This document shows, in pieces, positions 1 to 10,300 of a stretch of DNA of 64,000 bases. Numbering within the stretch: the first letter of the stretch is position 1; each line of letters opens with the position of its first letter. The position numbers and the translations under genes are program-made. The notes beneath the pieces were generated by a model. That model searched no databases. It saw only the letters and a list, made by a program, of their open reading frames with translations, and had not been told where the DNA came from. This DNA comes from Bacteroidaceae bacterium (GTDB lineage: Bacteria; Bacteroidota; Bacteroidia; Bacteroidales; Bacteroidaceae): contig JAFUOP010000014.1 in assembly GCA_017481875.1 (NCBI GenBank), positions 1 to 64,000 of the forward strand, given 5' to 3'.

Positions 1-94
1 AGCTCTAAAAGCAGGGGTGGGAATTTAGTTTATTACCCTTGCGGTTGCTGTTTTGCAACACCCCCGTGTGTGCCGGGCGGGTTGTTGCATGCAA

Positions 95-102
95 CAAAGG
101 TA
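95..102 (-). promoter_or_regulatory. Possible leftward promoter (-7 box) at window edge
   Basis: On the minus strand this reads TAccTTTG, the Bacteroidota -7 consensus. Transcription would run left through about 88 nt and out of the window. That stretch holds a self-complementary GTTGTTGCATGCAACAA segment and a small GTTGC/GCAAC hairpin (45-60). No convincing -33 TTTG is seen at the right distance. The gene it would serve is not in the window. Nothing else is recognisable in 1-174. Confidence 0.3.
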
Positions 103-174
103 ATGAATATTATTTAATTAGTTGCTCCAGGGGAGGTAAAAACTATATTTAATAATTAAATTAGTAAAATAGCA

Positions 175-206
175 TTTGATGTTTGCAAATAAAATCCTTA
201 TCTTCG
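175..206 (+). promoter_or_regulatory. Promoter of tRNA-Arg(CCT)
   Basis: TTTG at 175-178 is followed after exactly 20 nt by TAtcTTCG at 199-206, matching the Bacteroidota two-box promoter (TTTG, 19-21 nt, TAnnTTTG). The predicted start of transcription lies just before the tRNA at 222. Confidence 0.75.
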
Positions 207-221
207 CGCCGTGAAATTATT

Positions 222-293
222 GCCCTTGTAGTTCAATGGATAGAATGGAGGTTTCCTAAACCTTAGATTTGGGTTCGATTCCCAGCGAGGGTA
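222..293 (+). tRNA. tRNA-Arg, anticodon CCT
   Basis: A full cloverleaf can be drawn. The acceptor stem pairs GCCCTTG with CGAGGGT (G1-U72 and one internal G-U). The D arm is GTTC/GAAT, and the anticodon stem GAGGT/ACCTT encloses the loop TTCCTAA. The T arm has the loop TTCGATT, and the discriminator is A293. The anticodon CCT reads the rare Arg codon AGG. The 3' CCA is not encoded (the sequence continues CATCAA), so the CCA-adding enzyme encoded 1.5 kb away would be needed for maturation. Confidence 0.95.
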
Positions 294-333
294 CATCAAC
301 GCCACAGACAGCCCTGTCTGTGGCGTTGATGTT
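294..333. terminator. Hairpin terminator of tRNA-Arg(CCT)
   Basis: A perfect inverted repeat of 18-19 bp (arms 293-311 and 314-332) starts at the tRNA discriminator base and is followed by a short T run. It ends tRNA transcription and may also stop the opposing tolC-like gene. The remaining bases up to 403 show nothing recognisable. Confidence 0.8.
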
Positions 334-403
334 TCCTATATTCTCATTAATGAATGCGTAGGGTGCACTTCCCACAATCTTGTAAATCTCTTGCAAGCCC
401 CAA

Positions 404-1675
404 TTACTCAGCTATAGCCTGAGTGGAAAACGACATACCACACCCGGTAGCTCTCTGCAGCTCCACCCATTTTAGAGCCTTGGTAAAGAGAGCCTCCACA
501 TACTCGTCGTTCATCTCGTTTTTGCGTTGCTCGGTAGATATATAATCGAGGAAAGAAATATCACCGGCTTCGTATGCTCTGCGCTTGCTATTTACGGTGT
601 TGTTTATATCTTCTACCATTTGTGGCGTGAAAGCTTCGGCCTGCATTATGGCATAGAGGTACTCGTTGTATGCCTGCATAACCTCGCTGTGCACCAGCAA
701 GCGTGCATTCTCTGCCTCTTGCTGTGCTTGCTGCACTAAAAGTTTGTCGGCGGTGCGTGCTCCTTTATTTAGGTTCGATAGCTTGAGCGGTATTGCCACA
801 CCTGCCTTAACCACTGTAACCGATGGCTCGCGCTCACCATCGATGCGTGCTCCTCTGTTGTATTCCGCAGCTATTTTTACATTGAGGTCGGTACGACGTT
901 GCGCAGCGTTGAACTTGCGAGTGGCTTCGGCCACATCTACACGGCAGAGGGCTGCTTGTAGGTCGGCACGGTTGTCTATTGCTCGCTCAATGTAGCTGTC
1001 TATGGGTGCAGGGGGCTCGTTTATATCCAGTGTGCCATAGCCTTTTATGTTTTCGGCATTTTGCAGGTTGCCCATATAATACCCAAGCTCTATGGCACTG
1101 CTCTTTACCTCGGCCTCGGCTGCAAGGCGGTTGTTGTGTGCCAGCACAGCGGCCAGGCGGCTCTCCAGCCAATCGCTTTTTGCAATGTCGCCACGGGTGT
1201 AGCGTATGCTGTCATTAAGAGCTACTTGCTGAAGGTTTTTTTCGTTCTCTGTTTTTATGGCAAGCCTCATATTGGCTTTAAGGTGCTCGAGGTAGGCTAT
1301 TGTGGCATCGGCGCGGAAGTTACGCAGGTACTCCTCCAGGAGGGCTGCAGTCTCCGTCTGCTCGCTTTGGGCCACTCTTATACCGCCTTTGCGCACTCCG
1401 AATGTGAATGTGCGGCTCAGCTCGCCTTCAATAGCGTAGCCCAGCTCTTTGTCCCAGTCCTCGCTGTTGCTGTATGTGATGGCAAATGATGGGTCGTTGT
1501 GCACCTTTGAGGCTTTGGTTCTTGCTGCAGCAATGTCTATGTTGAGCCTTTGTGCCGTGAGGGCAATGTTGTTTGTGAGTACCAGCTCCATATACTGCCC
1601 GTATGATATATTCTGCGCGGCAAGGTGTGCGAGTGTTGCTATAATTGCAACTGCGGTTGTTATTGTCTTTTTCAT
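404..1675 (-). CDS. TolC-family outer membrane efflux protein
   Basis: The predicted product is 423 aa and belongs to the outer membrane efflux protein (TolC/CusC) family. These trimeric channels let inner-membrane pumps discharge across the outer membrane. The chosen ATG gives a clean signal peptide (MKKTITTAVAII..., cleavage near residue 20); a longer frame upstream lacks one. The rest is mostly long amphipathic helices arranged as two repeats. A beta segment (AGVAIPLKLSNLNKG) and a terminal YEAGDISFLDYI motif, both typical of the family, lie in the second half. No membrane-fusion or RND pump gene is adjacent, so the substrate is unknown; CusC-like metal efflux is only one possibility. A -7 box TAttTTCG lies about 60 nt upstream. 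Confidence 0.88.
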   Translation of the reverse strand: MKKTITTAVAIIATLAHLAAQNISYGQYMELVLTNNIALTAQRLNIDIAAARTKASKVHNDPSFAITYSNSEDWDKELGYAIEGELSRTFTFGVRKGGIRVAQSEQTETAALLEEYLRNFRADATIAYLEHLKANMRLAIKTENEKNLQQVALNDSIRYTRGDIAKSDWLESRLAAVLAHNNRLAAEAEVKSSAIELGYYMGNLQNAENIKGYGTLDINEPPAPIDSYIERAIDNRADLQAALCRVDVAEATRKFNAAQRRTDLNVKIAAEYNRGARIDGEREPSVTVVKAGVAIPLKLSNLNKGARTADKLLVQQAQQEAENARLLVHSEVMQAYNEYLYAIMQAEAFTPQMVEDINNTVNSKRRAYEAGDISFLDYISTEQRKNEMNDEYVEALFTKALKWVELQRATGCGMSFSTQAIAE

Positions 1676-1735
1676 AAAATAGGCTTGGGTTATAATGAAT
1701 ATACAATGAAAGGGCTCTCTCATTGCAAGCAGTTG

Positions 1736-1743
1736 CGAAAATA
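1736..1743 (-). promoter_or_regulatory. -7 promoter box of the tolC-like gene
   Basis: The minus strand reads TAttTTCG, a TTCG variant of the Bacteroidota -7 box, about 60 nt upstream of the chosen start. No clear -33 box is visible. Confidence 0.4.
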
Positions 1744-1777
1744 GTACATTTTTTTTGCAAGTAGGTTGCAGAAATGG

Positions 1778-3214
1778 TTATTCCTCTTTGGCGGTTATCC
1801 CCAATTTTGCAGCCTGCTCTATTACATAGGCGCGTGCAGCATCGTGCTCATTGGGAATTATGCCGTCGAGTATGGCATCTTTTACACAACTCTTAAGGCG
1901 GCCTACAATGTCGCACGGTGGCAGGCCGAACAATTGCATAATCTCCCCGCCATCGACCGGTGGCTGAAAGTTGCGTATGCGGTCCTTCTCCTCAATGTCT
2001 TTGAGCTTTTGCCGTACAATCTTAAAGTTGTTGAGGAACTGTTTTTTGCGTTGTTCGTTCTTCGATGTTATGTCGGCCTCGCACAGCATCATAAGGTCGT
2101 CGATGTCGTCGCCGGCGTCAAAGAGCAGGCGGCGCACAGCCGAGTCTGTTACCACGTCGTCGGCAATGGCTATAGGGCGCATATGAAGGCCCACCAGCTT
2201 TGCCACATAGCGCATTTTCTCGTTCTGTGGCATTTTGAACTCTCTAAAGATGTGTGCTGTCATTTTCTCGCCCACAAAGTTGTGGTTGTGGAATGTCCAT
2301 TTAAGAATGGGGTCCCAACGTTTTGTCTTGGGCTTGCCTATGTCGTGCAGCAGGGCAGCCCAGCGCAGCCACAGGTTGTCGCTTACTTTTGCCACGTTGT
2401 CGAGCACCTCAAGTGTGTGGTAGAACATCTCCTTGTGGCTGTACCCGTTCTTTGTCTCCACGCCTTGCAGGGCTGTGAGTTGTGGGAAAATGAGCTCCAG
2501 CAGCCCGCAACGGTCGAGCTCAATGAAGCCTTTAGAGGGAATGGGTGAGAGGAGTATTTTGTTGAGCTCCTCGTTTATTCTCTCGCGCGAGATTATTGAT
2601 ATGCGCTCACGGTTGTCGCATAGGGCGTCGAAGGTCTCTTCTTCTATGTAAAAATTGAGTTGTGTGGCAAAGCGTATGCAACGCAGCATGCGCAGGGGGT
2701 CGTCGCTGAATGTGATGCCCGGTTCAAGGGGAGTGCGTATTATGCGGTCCTCGAGGTCGAGCATACCGTCGAAGGGGTCGATGAGCTCGCCGAACCTCTC
2801 TCCGTTGAGGCAGATAGCCATTGCATTTATTGTAAAGTCCCTGCGGTTTTGGTCGTCTTCGAGTGTGCCGTCCTCCACAATGGGGTTGCGCGAGTCGTGG
2901 CTGTACGATTCGCGACGCGCACCCACAAACTCAATCTCATGTTCCCTGTATTTAACCTGTGCTGTGCCGAAGTTTGCAAAAACCGACAGGTGTGCCCCCT
3001 TGCCCAGCCTTTTGCTGAACGCACGCGCCATTTCAATACCCTTGCCCACAACCACCACGTCGATGTCGGTAGATGGGCGTTCCAAGAATATGTCGCGCAC
3101 ATAGCCGCCAACCACGTAGCACTCCATGCCGAGTGCATCGGCTGTCTCCGATATTTTTCTGAAGATGGGTGTGTTGAGCAGCTTGCACAGCTCCTCTTTG
3201 GTTGGCTTGTACAT
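1778..3214 (-). CDS. cca: CCA tRNA nucleotidyltransferase with HD domain
   Basis: The 478-aa protein adds or repairs the 3' CCA of tRNAs. The N-terminal nucleotidyltransferase head shows GGYVRD (36-41), the metal-binding pair D50/D52, and RRDFTINAMA (124-133). The following RNA/ATP-binding segment contains DDPLRMLRCIRF (about 171-182). A C-terminal HD phosphohydrolase domain carries HD at 290-291 (LLHDIGK). This is the usual Bacteroidales HD-containing length. Neither tRNA gene in the window encodes CCA, which fits an essential CCA-adding role. The gene has its own -7 box (TATCTTCGC on the minus strand) about 26 nt upstream of its start. Confidence 0.96.
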   Translation of the reverse strand: MYKPTKEELCKLLNTPIFRKISETADALGMECYVVGGYVRDIFLERPSTDIDVVVVGKGIEMARAFSKRLGKGAHLSVFANFGTAQVKYREHEIEFVGARRESYSHDSRNPIVEDGTLEDDQNRRDFTINAMAICLNGERFGELIDPFDGMLDLEDRIIRTPLEPGITFSDDPLRMLRCIRFATQLNFYIEEETFDALCDNRERISIISRERINEELNKILLSPIPSKGFIELDRCGLLELIFPQLTALQGVETKNGYSHKEMFYHTLEVLDNVAKVSDNLWLRWAALLHDIGKPKTKRWDPILKWTFHNHNFVGEKMTAHIFREFKMPQNEKMRYVAKLVGLHMRPIAIADDVVTDSAVRRLLFDAGDDIDDLMMLCEADITSKNEQRKKQFLNNFKIVRQKLKDIEEKDRIRNFQPPVDGGEIMQLFGLPPCDIVGRLKSCVKDAILDGIIPNEHDAARAYVIEQAAKLGITAKEE

Positions 3215-3239
3215 AGGTGTTCTTTTTGGTTTCAGTGTG

Positions 3240-3247
3240 CGAAGATA
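3240..3247 (-). promoter_or_regulatory. -7 promoter box of cca
   Basis: The minus strand reads TAtcTTCG followed by C, the same 9-mer found before six other genes in the window. It implies a very short 5' leader for cca. Confidence 0.55.
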
Positions 3248-3316
3248 GCTTTTTTTGCCGTATTTATGAAACTGCGTGTGGTAAAAAAAGCGAATAAGAG
3301 TTTTCTTGGCTCAACT

Positions 3317-3348
3317 ATTGTGATGTGATTGATAAAATAGTACATTTG
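3317..3348 (+). promoter_or_regulatory. Promoter of the 3413 lipoprotein gene
   Basis: ATTG at 3317-3320, 20 nt of spacer, then TAcaTTTG at 3341-3348. The predicted leader is about 55 nt. Confidence 0.65.
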
Positions 3349-3412
3349 CAATGGAGTGCCCGCAGGGCACTTGCTATTTGTATAATATATATAATAAAGG
3401 TATAATACGAAA

Positions 3413-4252
3413 ATGAAACGAATATTTCTTTTGGGTGCAGTGGCTGCCGTGCTGTTTGCATCGTGTGGTGAGTCGGTAGATAGCAAGGCTGCAAAGTTAT
3501 TGGAGCAAGCAAACGTTGCCTATGAGGCCGGTGAGTACCAGAATGCAAAAATGCTCATAGACAGCATACGCAATAGTTACCCTACGGCTTTCGCTGCAAG
3601 GCGTGGTGCGCTCGAGCTTATGCGCACAGTGGAGCTTGCCGAGCAGCAGCGCAACCTTGACCATTGCCAAGCTATGCTCGGCACCTTAACTGCCCGTCGC
3701 GACAGTATGCTGGTTGATTTTGAGTATGAGAAGGATAACCGCTACCAAGACGAGGGCTCGTATATTGTCTCTTCGCAGGCCGGCAGGCTGAATGTCTTTA
3801 ATTCTCTTTTGCGTGCGCGTGTAACAGAGAGTGGCGTTGCATACATTACTTCGGTATATCGTGGCAAGAGAATTGCGCATAGCGCGGTAAAGGTTTCGGC
3901 CGACGGTAGTTACGCCTCTTGTGAAAGAGCTTTTAGTTCTCACACATACCGCAACCTTGGAATAAACAACGAGCGGCTCGATTTTATTTATGGCGAGGAC
4001 GGTGGAATAATGGATTTTATATCTGTTGTGTCGGGCCCGGTAACGGTGGAGCTTACAGGCAAAGACGGGAAGCATTCCTATACTTTGCGTGGCGAGGACG
4101 CAAAAGCAATTTCCAAAGTCGTTGAGTTGTCTAAAATCTTAAAATCTATTGCCGAGTACAAAGAGATGGCTGCTGAGGCGCAACGTCATATAGATTTTGT
4201 AAAGAAAACGCGTGAGCGTTTTGAAACCGATTCTCTGTCGGTGGTTAAATGA
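3413..4252 (+). CDS. Hypothetical lipoprotein
   Basis: The 279-aa protein has a lipoprotein signal peptide (MKRIFLLGAVAAVLFASC) with the lipidated Cys at residue 18. A short helical segment after it (ANVAYEAGEYQNAKMLIDSI) resembles a TPR or BamD-like repeat. Two further helical stretches, around 65-100 and at the C-terminus, could form coiled coils and flank a probable beta domain (about 105-230). I do not recognise a named family. It is monocistronic, with its own promoter upstream and a strong hairpin downstream, and converges on sprA. The likely location is the periplasmic face of a membrane or the cell surface; its function is unknown. Confidence 0.8.
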   Translation: MKRIFLLGAVAAVLFASCGESVDSKAAKLLEQANVAYEAGEYQNAKMLIDSIRNSYPTAFAARRGALELMRTVELAEQQRNLDHCQAMLGTLTARRDSMLVDFEYEKDNRYQDEGSYIVSSQAGRLNVFNSLLRARVTESGVAYITSVYRGKRIAHSAVKVSADGSYASCERAFSSHTYRNLGINNERLDFIYGEDGGIMDFISVVSGPVTVELTGKDGKHSYTLRGEDAKAISKVVELSKILKSIAEYKEMAAEAQRHIDFVKKTRERFETDSLSVVK

Positions 4253-4269
4253 TGCTGTGATTTTGCTAT

Positions 4270-4309
4270 AAAAAGGTACCCACAGGCTGCAACCTGTGGG
4301 TACCTTTTT
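4270..4309. terminator. Bidirectional terminator between the lipoprotein gene and sprA
   Basis: Perfect 17-bp stem (4270-4286 with 4293-4309) and a 6-nt loop. The A run on one side and T run on the other make it usable in both directions between two convergent genes. Confidence 0.85.
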
Positions 4310-4322
4310 ATATGAAAAAACC

Positions 4323-7300
4323 TTATTTCGCCAAAGAGAACTTCATACTAATACCAAAATCGGTTGTAGTGGTGGGGTATGAGCTTGCCGAGATAAGCGG
4401 AATAGTCTTCTGCCTGTCGAAATACAGGCTTAGTGTCAGGTTCTTGCTATATGCGTAGTCGGCTGTAAATGAGTAGCTGAAAAGTTTGTTACCACTTGTA
4501 GCCTGTGTTGTCCCGAGGTCTATGCTACGGCATAGCGAGGTGTTGTTCTTAAATGAGAAATCGGCACGCAGGTTTATGTCGTTGCCTTTCTGCTCCTTGC
4601 TCTTGCTTGCTTTCTTGCCGCCATTGAATGGTTTGAAGTTTACAATCTTATAGCCCACATTCAGTGCCAGCTCTTCGGTGTGTGTCTCGACGAGTTGAAT
4701 TGCCGTGAGGCTTAAATTCAAAACACGCGACTTTATATATTTTGCACCTATGGTGAGGTTTTTGTCTGTTGTTACATTTAAGCCGATAAGCGGGCTGAAC
4801 GATTCGTTAATTGACACTGCGCCAATGTTGAAACGGCTGCTGGGAACGGGCAGGTTTGTTGTGGAGTTGCTTACAAAGCCTATTCCGTTGGTATATTCCA
4901 TATAAGTTGCGTATGTGCTATAAGAACCCACTGCATACACACTCTTATAGCCGTGCTCTATATTCACGCTCTTGAAGTACTTTGCAAAGAACGGCAGCTT
5001 GCCAAGGCCCGAATATTTTATCTTCCAGTTTGGTAGCATACGCATAAATTTGGGGAAGATATCGAGTGAACTGCTACCGGCATCGCCCCCGGTGTATGCA
5101 CTGAGGAATGCGGGTATAAGCACGTCCGAAGAGTACTTGTCCACTGCACCGTTTGCGGGATTATAGGGCTGCCCGGCAAGCGTGCTGCCTGTTGGGTATT
5201 TACTGTTGGCGTACTTGCTCTCAACGCGCCCGTGTATGGTTTCTATGTTTTCAATAAACTTGTTGTATGCCGATGATTTGTAGTTGTTGTCGGCATTTCC
5301 AAGGTCGAAAGCTGTGCCAATAGATATTGTTGTCATAGAGAAGCTGCCCGACTCGCTGAACGGCATTCCATCGTACATAAATTGTATGGTGCGGTTCTTG
5401 TTGCGTGTCCAGCTTGCATTGAGGTCTATTTTAAGGTCTGCAAGTGGCTCGAGAGTGGCTCTTACTTGCAGGTCTTCTCCCAGCGTGGTGGTGGCTTGTG
5501 CCGCTACGCTGTCGTTCTTGAGCAACCAATTCCTTTCGTGTGCCTTGCGCAGCCAACTGTCGCTTGTGAGGCCGAATGCAAAGTCGAGGCCCGGTGCCAT
5601 AAAGCCATTTGTGCTGTTTTGACCGAATATGTCGCCGGCGTCGGGCATAAACCCGGGAAGAGTCATTGCATAGGCATTGGTATAATTTATTGAGAACGTG
5701 CGCAACATCATAAGTGCACGTGTGGGGTATTGCATTGCTTTTGCCAGTTTGCTTCTGTCGCCTTCTTCTTTTGTTTTGGGAATGATGGTGAGCTTTACGG
5801 GTATAGTGTCTTTTGTTTTAATGAAGATACTGTTCTCGTCTATAACCTTGTATTTTACTTTATATGCCTTGCCTCCCTTTGTGCGTGCGTTAAGCTCAAA
5901 TTTCTTGCTGTTGAGGTTGTGGGCCACCACGGTACCGGTGTCGGGCGATAGGGTAATCTCTTTTGTAAAGGGCTTCACCTTTTTTGCCTTCACTGTTTTG
6001 GTTTTTTGTTTGCTGTTCTTGGCTTTTTTGGTGCTCTTGCTGCTTGCAAAGCGTTTGTTTGTCTCTTCAAGGTATGGGAAAATGTTGTACAGTTTCTCCA
6101 TGTTGAAGTTGCCTTTTAACGTAACATTTCTTTTGTTTGAAATATTGTTGCCAAGGTTAATGTTGTTTACTTTGTTACCGCGTGCCCAGTTGTACGATGC
6201 CGTGTAGTTTATGTCGGCACTGCTTATCCATTCAAATATAGGCAACTTGTTTATGGGCAGGTTGTACGATGCCGTAAAACTTTGTTGATAGCTTAACGGG
6301 CGGCCAAAATCTTTTATGCTGCGTTTAACAGAGTCTTTCCATATTGCATATTCATTGGGGAAACGTTCTTTGTTTACGGGCAGGAACGGCTCCTCTATTT
6401 CGGCATTTGTGCCGGTACTTATATTCATTTTAAGGTTTGTGGTGGGGTCCCACTTCATAGTGAAGTTGCGGTTCCAGTAGAACTGTTGCGAGAATGTGAG
6501 GGGTATATTCTCTCCGCCATCAATAGCATTTAAATCGCGACGTTGCATCTCGTGATAGTTGCGTATCATGTCGGTATTTGCTCCAATGCTTTGTGGCAAT
6601 GGGTTAATACCCCAGTCCTTGAGAATGCGTGTCCACTTGGATTTGCTCTTTATGCTTGCAAAAGGTTTTATTGTTTTTATGGGGCTGCTATAGTTGTAGT
6701 TTATCGATGCCTTCCAGTTGAGCTTGTTCTCCCAGTTTATGGTACTTCCGCTGTTCTCTGTGGTTGAGTATGAGAGGCTGAAAGAGAGGTTTGCCGGGTC
6801 GTAAGGCATAGGTGTGGGGCTCGATATATTTATCTTGGCATTACTTATGCTGAAGTTCTTTACTACCGAGTGTACTTCGGCTATGTTTTTAAGCGAGTCG
6901 CGGCTTGCTCCGTTGTATGAGTTGAGCACGTCGTCGAGCAATAGGTCGGTGTCGAACGGGCTGTACAATGGAGAAGAAACCTCCTCGGTAAAAGAGTAGT
7001 AGGTGGGCAATGATACTTTTGTAGCCTTGGGCAGGAAACGTCCGAGGTCGAATGTTCCGGTAATTGTGTATCGGTAATAGTCGTCGGTGCGTCGCGAAGC
7101 AAGCTTGTCTTCCAAGCCACCGAAGCCGGCTGTTTCCATACGGCCTTGGGCTGTGATGGTGCCCAGGTCGGATAGTTTAACATTGAGGTTTCCTTGTGCC
7201 GCCCAGCCGCTTTTGTTGTTGAAGCCTAAAAGGCGCATCTCGTTCACCCACACGGTTCCCGATTTTGCGGTTGATGTGTTGTTGCGCACTCCTATCATCA

Positions 7301-10300
7301 TTACCTTCACCTGCCCTAGTGTGGGGCTGCCGACTATGCTTATTCTGTTTTTGGGGTTCTCCTCGTCGTACTCGCTGTATATTGTAGTGTTGTTTATACC
7401 ACCAGTTTGGCTGTTGCGCAGAGTGTTTCGTTTTACCTTTATATTGGTGAGCTTGGCAAGCGGTATGTCAATCATATTTTCTGCGGGCCACACAATTGCT
7501 GCGGCAGCAGAGCTGTTGCTGTCGTATGAGCCGTGAGGTGTTATGTAAAGCGGTACCTCATATTCGTAGTAATTGCTCTTGTAGTCGGAGCCCAGTCTGA
7601 CAAAGAGCGAGAGGTCGTTATTGTCGAGCTGTGTAACATCAATCTCCGGTGCTTCGGCGTGTACGTAGAGCTGTATGCGCTCGTATTGGCGCACGTCGAG
7701 GTTGCTCTTTTTGTAAACGGCACGCGATTCCTTGCTGCCAAGGTTGTTTACCTGTAGCGCAAGGGCCTGTTCATTGTCTTGTCTCAGCTGGGGTTGGCTG
7801 GGGTCTATAATACGGCTTATACCGGGAGGCAGAACGTAGTTTACGGGTTGTCTGTCGCCGTGCTCCTCTATGTTTATTGCAGACATTGTGAACTCTCCCG
7901 AAATTGTTGGGGCAGTGTTGTTCTTCGATGCAATGGGTTGCTGGTATGGTCGCCAGTCGCCACGAATAAGCTCCATTGTGGCAAAGCGCAATGTGATTGG
8001 TTTGCGGAAGGAGGTCATGTACATACGCAAGAAGCGTATTGATGTGAAGTCTCGTATGTTGCCTACTGCTTTTTCGTATTCCTCAACGGGTATGCGGAAT
8101 TTATACCAATCGACACTCTCGGTATTTCCGTTGCGCAGTTTAGATGTTACAGTGCGCTTGTCGGTAATGTAGTTGCTGCCCACTTGCATGTTCTCGGGGC
8201 GCAATGATATGTGGTATTGGAAGAAGTTTTCATACTCGTCCATTGTGAAGTCCTGGTTGCTGTCTTCAACGTCGGGGGTGCTTTTTGCCGCACTGCTGTA
8301 GCTCTCTCCACCACCGGAAGTGGGCGAGTTGCCTTCGGTGTTGTTATAGTATTTATAACGCTCCATAATGCTCTTTTTAGCAGCGTCGTAGTCGCTTCCT
8401 CTAAAGTAGTGGTAATTATCACCTGCCGGGTCGGCTGCTATGCTGTCGTATATTTCGGCACGCACTCTTCCTTTTATGGCATTCAAATAATTCTGGTATG
8501 TGGGGTACATAGACTCGTCGGTGTTGCTGAGTCCGTCGAGGCCTACATCTTGCTGCGAACGGCTGTCGGCATTATTGTCAAATGCATATACAAGGCTGTT
8601 AATGGTGGGCACACGTCCCCAAACAGTCTCCTCGTAGTCGTAGCTGTTGCTGCTTGCCGGGAGGCCGTTTTCAAAGAATTTCTTGCCGTCTTTCAATATA
8701 TCCTCCGACACCTCGCCAAGGTTAAAGTAGAGGTCTCCGCCCATTTCCGCTTGTTCATAGATGAAGGGGTCGAGCAACCAAAACTCAATGTACTGAATAT
8801 TGGCACCCTCGAAGTCGGTGGTTGTGAGCTGGCGTGTTATACCGCCCCAACGTTTTTCGGGGTTGTTTAGCTTTCCGTTTACATCGAGGTCGGGGTCGAG
8901 GTTGTAGGGGCCTCTTTCATTGGGGTAGAATGTAACATTGAAGAGGGACAATGTGGAACTCTCGCCATAGGTCGATTCCTTATTGGGGTATAGCTCACGC
9001 TCATACACTTCTCTTACATAGTGGTTTGACAGCTGTTCAAGGTCGCTCTTTATGTGTGCCGGTGTAAGCGACGAGCTGCGACGTGTGAAGAGGGGGTCTA
9101 TTGTGTACCAGCTTATCAATGCTCTGTCGTACCCGGTGAGGATATTATTAGTGAGTTCGCTATAAGATAACCCTGTGGGGAGTGAGGAGAGCATCCAAGA
9201 TGATGCTTGTTTTATATCTATGCCGTTTTCGGTGCTCTCGAAGTCGTCTATGTACGATGCTTCGCTTTGTACATCACTCGATGTGCCGGCATCGAGCTTT
9301 GCAAATTCCGCAGTGAGGTTTATGCTCGACGGTGCTGTACAGCTTATAAGCGGTAGGCGGTCGAGAAGGTTTGTCAGCCATTGGCTTTGTTTTTTCCACG
9401 ATAGGTTGAAACCCCATATTCTGTTGTTCAGCGGCTCCGAGCCCATATCGACCTTTGAGGTGAGTGGTTTCTCGGTGAGCGACATAAATGTACCACCAAA
9501 GTTCAGCTCATTGGAAAAGTCGTATTTCCAGTTGAGGCCAAGCACTGTTTTTCTTTGCATATTGAAGAGTGTGTTGCTCTCCAATGATACCTGCACGTTG
9601 GTGCCGGCATCAATAATGCTCTGGTTCAGAATTGTAACAATACCCGACGCATAATCTACCTGGTAGTCGCTGTTCTCGGTGAGTGTTACACCGCCTGCGG
9701 TTACAACTACCGAGCCTCGTGGAATATTTGTGGAGCCGGTATTTATAACATTGGCGGCAGAGCCTGTGTATTCTCCAATAATGTAGAATTTGTCTTTCTC
9801 GGCAATCTGCTTGGCAACGGTTCTGGTAGAGTCGTACAGCTCTTGGAAAATATATTTATCGGCGAGCGCATTGTTGCCAATCTTCTCCTTTAAATAGTTT
9901 CCGAATGGTTCTATCGACGGGAAGAAAATGCGTCCCGATGCTGCATCTACGGTGTATCCCTCTATAAAATCGAATATTCCGTTGGGTGCTTCTTTGGTGT
10001 TGTTGCTGTCGAGCCTGTCAAGGTTGAGCAGCTGCAACAGTGTCTTGCTTTTCAGTGCTTCCTCGGGTAGGTATGTGATGTTGGTACCCAAACTGTCGCT
10101 TGCGTAGTAGATGTCCAGCTTAAAATCGTTGCTTTTAATGTTGCGGGTACCTAGTGAATATACGTTCTTCATCATAAGGTCCCAGCACGCATTTACAGGC
10201 GAGTTTGAATTGGGCTTTATAAGTTTGAGGAACAGGGTGCTCTTGGAGTCTTTTACATCGGTGGAAAACTCTCCTACCTGGTATGTCTGGCCACCGTAGG

